Source of the DNA: Chryseobacterium formosum
Lineage (GTDB): Bacteria > Bacteroidota > Bacteroidia > Flavobacteriales > Weeksellaceae
Assembly (NCBI RefSeq): GCF_026460885.1
Contig: NZ_JAOVZW010000001.1
Span: forward strand, 62,001 to 126,000
Direction of reading: 5' to 3'
Length of the DNA stretch: 64,000 nt
Each line of letters starts with the position of its first letter. Within the stretch, counting starts at the first letter, position 1. The translations under genes were made by a program, and so were the position numbers. This document shows positions 59,828 to 64,000 of this stretch, piece after piece. Under the pieces are notes generated by a model. The model worked only from the letters and a program-made list of their open reading frames with translations. It did not search any database and had not been told where the DNA came from.

Positions 59828-60331
59828 CTAATTTAAACTTTTCAAATTATCCAAAATCTCTTCCAGCTGATTTAAACCCATTTTAAAACCTTCTTCAAAA
59901 CCCATTTCTAACTGTTTTTTCATATCATCTTCAGATTGAAAATGCATATTCACAGAAACTTTCGTTCCTTCTTCCACACCGGTAAAACCAATCAGCCATT
60001 GAGTTTGTGGAAAATTTTTATCAACATTTCCGTTTTCGTCGCAAAATGCATCAATTCCGTCAAAACTTCTATGCTCATTAATTTCTCCATACTTTACCAT
60101 TGAAAATATTTTTTCTCCTTCAGGTCCGTTCATCGAATACAACCAAACTCCTCCTTCTTCAAAATTTAAATTTTCAGTCTCGCATTTCCAAGGTTTTGGC
60201 GCCCACCATAAATCGAGCAGTTCGGGTTTTGTAAAATATTCCCACACTTTTAATACTTCGGCATTGTAAATTTTCATTACGTAAATACTTTTAGAATCAA
60301 AATCCTGATTAAAAATAATTTCTGAGTTCAT
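59828..60331 (-). CDS. SRPBCC/AHSA1-like domain protein
   Basis: A 167-residue START/Bet v1-like ligand-binding protein of the SRPBCC/AHSA1 type: VWEYFTKPELLDLWWAPKPWKCE at the start, then TQWLIGFTGVEEGTKVSVNMHF, and a C-terminal helix EGFKMGLNQLEEILDNL. Ligand and function unknown. Upstream 60332-60512 is an AT-rich intergenic region before the histidine kinase. Confidence 0.85.
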   Translation of the reverse strand: MNSEIIFNQDFDSKSIYVMKIYNAEVLKVWEYFTKPELLDLWWAPKPWKCETENLNFEEGGVWLYSMNGPEGEKIFSMVKYGEINEHRSFDGIDAFCDENGNVDKNFPQTQWLIGFTGVEEGTKVSVNMHFQSEDDMKKQLEMGFEEGFKMGLNQLEEILDNLKSLN

Positions 60332-60512
60332 AATACGATTAGTTTTAGTTAGTAAATATCACAAGTTTCATTAAGAAATCTGTTCTGAATTTATAATAAA
60401 ATGTTAAAAAGCTTCGTTTTAAGAAAAAATACACAATATTTTGGCGCATTTTTTGTTCACTAAGTCTTAAAATGTTTAATTTTAACACTCACAATTTTAA
60501 TTACCATATGCA

Positions 60513-62060
60513 ATGAATAACAAATTCATCCCGATAATCTCGGTTTTCATGACAATTTCACTTATTGTATTTGTCACGCTGCAGTTTTATTGGCTTAAAG
60601 GTTATTATGTAGCTTTGGAACAGGAATTCTCCAACAAAGTCTATTCCGCTTTAGAAAATACTTCAAAAAACATTGCTGAACTTGAAGTTGAAAAACTTTT
60701 CAATGAAAACTATCCAAATTTTCGAGATGATGTAAAAGCAAATAAAGACAAACCATCTCTTACAACGATTCAGCAGACTCAAGATTCTGGAACTCAAAAA
60801 TCGATTGTTTACTATCGAAATCTCACGGAAACTATAAAGTTGCCAATTTCCAGACAAGGTGATTCTCTCAGACTTACTACGATGTACACCGATGATGCTG
60901 CTTATAAAGTAAAAAAAGATACAACTAAACGAGAAATACTTACTTCGGAGCTGAATCAAGATATTAGAAATGGGGATTATAGTTTAAAAGAATTTGTTGA
61001 AGTCTACGGGAATAATTTACCTATTAATAAAAGAGTTGATCCTACAGTTTTAGATTCTGTAATTACAAAAGAATTAAGAATGAAAGGCATTACCTCTGAT
61101 TTTGGCTATGGTATTTCAGATAAAAATAACAAACTGACCAATATCGTCAATAAAGTTTTTAAAGAGAAAAAGGATACTAATTCTTATTCTTACCCATTAT
61201 TTACGGATAATAAAGATCGAACTTTATATACTTTGGCGTTGGTTTTTCCTAAAAAAGAATATTCTTTGGCGATGAACAATTGGCCGATGCTTTTGGGAAC
61301 TTTCCTTTCATTATTGACGATTTTGGGAATCTATATCATTTCCATTAATTATATGATGAGGCAGAAAAAACTCGCAGAAGTAAAAACTGATTTCATCAAC
61401 AATATGTCACACGAATTTAAAACGCCTTTGGCAACAATTTCAGTAGCGACAGATTCATTGGCAAATGATAAAATTGCAACCAATCCTGATAAGGTTAAAT
61501 ATTATTCAAACCTCATCAAACAGGAAAACCTGAGGATGAAAAAGCAGGTTGAAAACGTTCTGAACATGTCTAAATTAGAGCGAAACGAGGTTGAATTATT
61601 CTTGAAAGAAACAAACGTAAGAGAATTAATAAAGAGAACAACAGAATCATTCAACTTGATTGTTCAGCAGCGAAACGGAACATTGATTCAAGAATTTAAA
61701 GCAGATAAGTATAATTTTAAAATTGATGAATTTCATATTTCAAATATGTTGGTGAACCTTTTGGATAATGCCAATAAATATTCTCCTGAAGCACCTGAAA
61801 TAAGTATAAAAACCCATAACGAAGGAAACTGGTACGTTTTGGAAATTGCAGATAAAGGAATGGGAATGGAAACTCACAATAAAACCAAAATTTTCGAGAA
61901 ATTTTTCCGCGAAGAAACCGGAAATATTCACAATGTAAAAGGGCAAGGTTTGGGACTTTCTTACGTTAAAAAAATCGTAGAACTTCATAAAGGACAAATC
62001 ATTGTAGATTCTGAAAAAGATCAGGGAAGTAAATTCATCATTAAACTTCCGATGGCATAG
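60513..62060 (+). CDS. Two-component sensor histidine kinase
   Basis: A 515-residue membrane sensor kinase. TM1 at about 8-28, periplasmic sensor domain about 30-250 (no recognised fold), TM2 at about 259-280. The HisKA domain has phospho-acceptor H300 in NNMSHEFKTPLATISVATDSL. HATPase_c shows N-box HISNMLVNLLDNANKYSPEAPE, G1 EIADKGMGME and G2 GQGLGLSYVKKIVELH. The size and arrangement resemble RprX of Bacteroides. Its partner response regulator begins 35 bp after its stop. Signal unknown. Confidence 0.95.
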   Translation: MNNKFIPIISVFMTISLIVFVTLQFYWLKGYYVALEQEFSNKVYSALENTSKNIAELEVEKLFNENYPNFRDDVKANKDKPSLTTIQQTQDSGTQKSIVYYRNLTETIKLPISRQGDSLRLTTMYTDDAAYKVKKDTTKREILTSELNQDIRNGDYSLKEFVEVYGNNLPINKRVDPTVLDSVITKELRMKGITSDFGYGISDKNNKLTNIVNKVFKEKKDTNSYSYPLFTDNKDRTLYTLALVFPKKEYSLAMNNWPMLLGTFLSLLTILGIYIISINYMMRQKKLAEVKTDFINNMSHEFKTPLATISVATDSLANDKIATNPDKVKYYSNLIKQENLRMKKQVENVLNMSKLERNEVELFLKETNVRELIKRTTESFNLIVQQRNGTLIQEFKADKYNFKIDEFHISNMLVNLLDNANKYSPEAPEISIKTHNEGNWYVLEIADKGMGMETHNKTKIFEKFFREETGNIHNVKGQGLGLSYVKKIVELHKGQIIVDSEKDQGSKFIIKLPMA

Positions 62061-62095
62061 AAATAATTTTTAAACAAATAATAAAATATAAACAT

Positions 62096-62782
62096 ATGAG
62101 CAACAGAATATTATTAGTAGAAGACGACCAGAGTTTCGGCGCAGTACTAAAAGATTATCTTACCATAAACAACTTTGAGGTTACACTTGCTGTAGATGGA
62201 GAACAGGGATTGAAAGAATTTACAGAAAGCGAATTCGATATCTGTATCTTCGATGTAATGATGCCAAAAAAAGACGGATTTTCTTTAGCAGAAGACGTAA
62301 AAAAAATCGACAAAAACACACCAATCATTTTCTTGACAGCAAGAAATATGAGAGAAGACATTCTAAAAGGTTACCAATTGGGAGCAGATGATTATATCAC
62401 AAAACCATTTGATACGGAATTACTTCTATACAAAATAAAGGCAATTCTTCAGAGAAGTTCTACGTTGGAAAACGAAGAGCAGGAGCAATTCAAAATCAGC
62501 AATATTTTCTTTGACTCTATGTTGAGACAATTGAGAGTTGGCGATAATGAATACAAGCTTTCTCCAAAAGAAAATGAGCTTTTAAAATTACTTTGTCTTC
62601 ACAGAAACGACTTTATGCCGAGAGATTTAGCATTAAGAAAAATCTGGAAAAAAGAAAACTACTTTACGGCAAGAAGTATGGACGTATATATTGCTAAACT
62701 TCGTAAACTTTTGAAAGACGACGAAGGTTTAGAAATCATCAATGTTCACGGAGAAGGTTTCAGACTGTTGGTTAAGAACTAA
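62096..62782 (+). CDS. OmpR-family response regulator
   Basis: A 228-residue transcription factor. Receiver domain 1-120 with phospho-acceptor D53 in CIFDVMMPKKDGF, acidic pocket VEDDQSF, and K/T region FLTARN and ITKPFD. A winged-helix DNA-binding domain follows (about 135-228), with YKLSPKENELLKLLCLHRNDFM and SMDVYIAKLRKLLKDDEGLEIINVHGEGFRL. Partner of the histidine kinase 35 bp upstream; the pair resembles RprXY. Targets unknown, but the metal-binding-like lipoprotein genes downstream are candidates by position only. Confidence 0.95.
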   Translation: MSNRILLVEDDQSFGAVLKDYLTINNFEVTLAVDGEQGLKEFTESEFDICIFDVMMPKKDGFSLAEDVKKIDKNTPIIFLTARNMREDILKGYQLGADDYITKPFDTELLLYKIKAILQRSSTLENEEQEQFKISNIFFDSMLRQLRVGDNEYKLSPKENELLKLLCLHRNDFMPRDLALRKIWKKENYFTARSMDVYIAKLRKLLKDDEGLEIINVHGEGFRLLVKN

Positions 62783-62802
62783 ACGAACGTTAAAATAAAT
62801 TT

Positions 62803-62846
62803 AAATTAGCAAAACAATCCAAAATGTTTTGCTAATTTTGTTTTTT
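62803..62846 (+). terminator. Strong terminator overlapping the next gene's promoter region
   Basis: AAATTAGCAAAAC-AATCCAAAAT-GTTTTGCTAATTT: perfect 13-bp stem, 10-nt loop, then a T-rich tail that runs into ATG (62847). TAATTTTG at 62833-62840, an exact TAnnTTTG, lies in the 3' arm and tail. Confidence 0.85.
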
Positions 62847-62861
62847 ATGAAGAAATTTATT

Positions 62862-63482
62862 ATGAAAAATTTACTTTTTGGTCTTTTAGCAACTTCTCTA
62901 GTTGCTGTTTCATGTAAAAAAGACGAAAAACCAACATATTTAAAAGACGACGCCGGAACTCAACCGAACGTTGCAATGAATACTCCAAAACCGTCATTGA
63001 TAGATCAGGCGGGAATTAAAACTTCAAATGTTCAAAACGGTTCCACGATGGTTACTGCTCCCGGAATGAATCCCCCACATGGACAACCCGGTCATAAATG
63101 TGAAATTCCTGTCGGACAACCGTTAAATGGCTCTGCTCCTGCAGCACAGCCAGCAACTCAAAATATTCAGGTTAACGGAAATAATACGGTTCAAATCGAT
63201 CCAAGCGCAATGAATAAAGGGAACGCAACTCCAGTAAAAACGGCTCCCGGAATGAATCCTCCACACGGAGAACCAGGTCACAGATGTGACATTGCTGTAG
63301 GTCAACCTTTAAGCAGCAAACCTGGAGCTCCTCCTTCAACTCAAAATATGCCTGTACAAGCTCCGCAACCAGTTCCTGTTTCTCAACCTGCAGTTGCCAA
63401 TACTGGTCCGAAACCAAAACTTAATCCTGCTCATGGAGAACCATGGCATGACTGTGCAAAACAAGTTGGTGCTGCACTTTAA
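62862..63482 (+). CDS. Lipoprotein with three HGxPxHxC repeats
   Basis: A 206-residue predicted lipoprotein. Signal MKNLLFGLLATSLVAVSC with lipobox AVSC (C18); the start at 62862 is chosen because it begins a clean signal, while the ATG at 62847 lies against the terminator tail. The mature part is Pro/Gln/Asn-rich linker plus three copies of a short block: HGQPGHKC (H73-C80), HGEPGHRC (H135-C142) and HGEPWHDC (H191-C198), each preceded by NP(P/A) and followed by a V-G motif (VGQPL twice, VGAAL at the end). Each block offers two His and one Cys, suggesting metal or haem binding at the cell surface. I recognise no named family; function unknown. Next to a Cys/His-rich secreted protein. Confidence 0.8.
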   Translation: MKNLLFGLLATSLVAVSCKKDEKPTYLKDDAGTQPNVAMNTPKPSLIDQAGIKTSNVQNGSTMVTAPGMNPPHGQPGHKCEIPVGQPLNGSAPAAQPATQNIQVNGNNTVQIDPSAMNKGNATPVKTAPGMNPPHGEPGHRCDIAVGQPLSSKPGAPPSTQNMPVQAPQPVPVSQPAVANTGPKPKLNPAHGEPWHDCAKQVGAAL

Positions 63483-63492
63483 ATATTTTTCA

Positions 63493-63500
63493 TAAATTTG
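63493..63500 (+). promoter_or_regulatory. Candidate -7 box (TAAATTTG)
   Basis: Exact TAnnTTTG ending 4 nt before the GTG at 63505; would give a near-leaderless transcript. Confidence 0.4.
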
Positions 63501-63504
63501 CACT

Positions 63505-63873
63505 GTGAAACCAATACAGCTTTTATTAATTATCTTTTGCTTAGGAATTTTTCTGATTCCTAAAGATAATTTCTACGCTCAGGTTTCACAGGAAAACTGC
63601 TGTAAAACAGAATCGAAAACAAAATCTTGTTGCGATAAAAATCAAAACAACCATCACGATTCTAAAAACAGCAAACAAGACCACAAATCCTGTACTGATG
63701 ACTGCTGCTCTAGCTGTGCAGTATGTTTTAGTTTTATTGAAAACAATTTCGCAAAAAACACTTTTTGGGAGTTTTCCACTTTTAAAACTTTTTCTAAAAT
63801 TCAGGTACAATATTCTAATCCTTACATTTCAAACGGTTTAAAAGAGATTTGGCAACCGCCAAAATTAGGTTAA
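63505..63873 (+). CDS. Cys/His-rich small secreted protein
   Basis: A 122-residue exported protein from a GTG start; no in-frame ATG is available. Signal peptide about 1-26 (ending FYAQ). The mature N-terminus is crowded with Cys and His: NCCKTESKTKSCCDKNQNNH, then DHKSCTDDCCSSCAVCF, which looks like a metal-binding cluster. The rest is FWEFSTFKTFSKIQVQYSNP, ending EIWQPPKLG. It follows the HGxPxHxC lipoprotein by 22 bp and precedes another gene; metal (copper or zinc) handling is a reasonable inference, not proven. Confidence 0.7.
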   Translation: MKPIQLLLIIFCLGIFLIPKDNFYAQVSQENCCKTESKTKSCCDKNQNNHHDSKNSKQDHKSCTDDCCSSCAVCFSFIENNFAKNTFWEFSTFKTFSKIQVQYSNPYISNGLKEIWQPPKLG

Positions 63874-63879
63874 TTAAAA

Positions 63880-63951
63880 AATGTAACGATGTAACTGTTT
63901 ACCAATCTATCAATGGGTTGTTACTTTATTACATTGTTCAAGTGTTACATT
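63880..63951. repeat. Inverted-repeat intergenic element with GTAAC motifs
   Basis: Bounded by AATGTAAC (63880-63887) and GTTACATT (63944-63951). Inside are further GTAAC and GTTAC copies and the inner pair CAATG...CATTG. Resembles short dispersed palindromic repeats in Flavobacteriia genomes; it may also act as a transcription stop. Confidence 0.5.
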
Positions 63952-63978
63952 AATTCAATTAATCTAAATTTTAAACAA

Positions 63979-64000
63979 ATGAAATTATATATTACCAAGT
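63979..64000 (+). CDS. Start of a gene cut by the window end
   Basis: ATG followed by AAA TTA TAT ATT ACC AAG, open to the last base (reads MKLYITK). Only seven residues are visible, so no function can be given. It is 105 bp after the Cys-rich gene and may belong to the same locus. Confidence 0.35.

Noticed and set aside
1..64000. rRNA, tRNA, prophage or insertion sequence
   Set aside because: No tRNA cloverleaf with a CCA or typical T-loop, no rRNA core sequences, and no transposase or integrase motif was seen on either strand; small tRNAs could be missed without a folding search.

Overview
This 64 kb window is low in GC and looks like the chromosome of a Bacteroidota bacterium of class Flavobacteriia, most likely Chryseobacterium or a close relative in Weeksellaceae. 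That placement is inferred from sequence features: type IX secretion (T9SS) sorting domains of both type A and type B, TonB-dependent receptors, an exosortase XrtF locus, several Bacteroidota-only DUF families, a PNGase F-like secreted protein, and promoter -7 boxes of the form TAnnTTTG instead of Shine-Dalgarno-centred starts. No rRNA, tRNA, CRISPR array, prophage or complete insertion sequence was seen. Most of the window is ordinary core genome with accessory patches.

Layout. 1-11038: four large paralogous T9SS type B cell-surface proteins (the first cut by the window edge) in two blocks around dnaB and rnhA. 11165-15411: a nitroreductase, then nadB and nadC (NAD synthesis) with a DUF1016/PDDEXK nuclease gene between them. 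15624-21046: a TonB-dependent receptor, a small membrane protein, asd and a cation diffusion facilitator. 21052-22456 (minus): an exosortase XrtF operon. 22507-26536: an AmgK-like kinase, a stand-alone RapZ C-terminal-domain protein and a MurU-like nucleotidyltransferase, which together suggest amino-sugar/peptidoglycan recycling. They are interrupted by a GxxExxY gene bounded by inverted repeats, and followed by a LOG-family protein and a small secreted protein. 26866-33580: a TonB receptor/DUF5689 lipoprotein pair divergent from a secreted endonuclease/phosphatase-fold enzyme. 33581-37567: a decayed gene remnant, two surface proteins with the same C-terminal module, and a T9SS type A protein.

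37636-46398: Mn-type superoxide dismutase, a lipoprotein, rho with a strongly Asn/Gln-rich insert, DUF4293, an M28 peptidase, an MsbA-like ABC transporter, a DUF1801 protein and a PNGase F-like T9SS type A protein. 46763-51489 (minus): phospholipid synthesis (cdsA, psd) behind a LUD-domain gene, then ftsH and rsfS. 51576-57186: birA, an LptF/LptG-type permease, tgt, a DUF4296 lipoprotein, a dolichol-phosphate-mannose-synthase-like glycosyltransferase, DUF4271 and hemD. 57278-60331: oligopeptidase B, a conserved small protein and an SRPBCC protein. 60513-64000: a histidine kinase/response regulator pair, a lipoprotein with three HGxPxHxC repeats, a Cys/His-rich secreted protein and the first codons of another gene.

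The most interesting items are the GxxExxY unit with about 40-nt inverted repeats, the stand-alone RapZ C-domain protein inside the AmgK/MurU locus, the HGxPxHxC lipoprotein next to a Cys-rich secreted protein, the mosaic relationships among the T9SS type B paralogues, two matched palindromes inside the DUF1016 gene, the Asn/Gln-rich Rho and the PNGase F-like enzyme. All functional calls come from reading motifs by eye; no database search was run.
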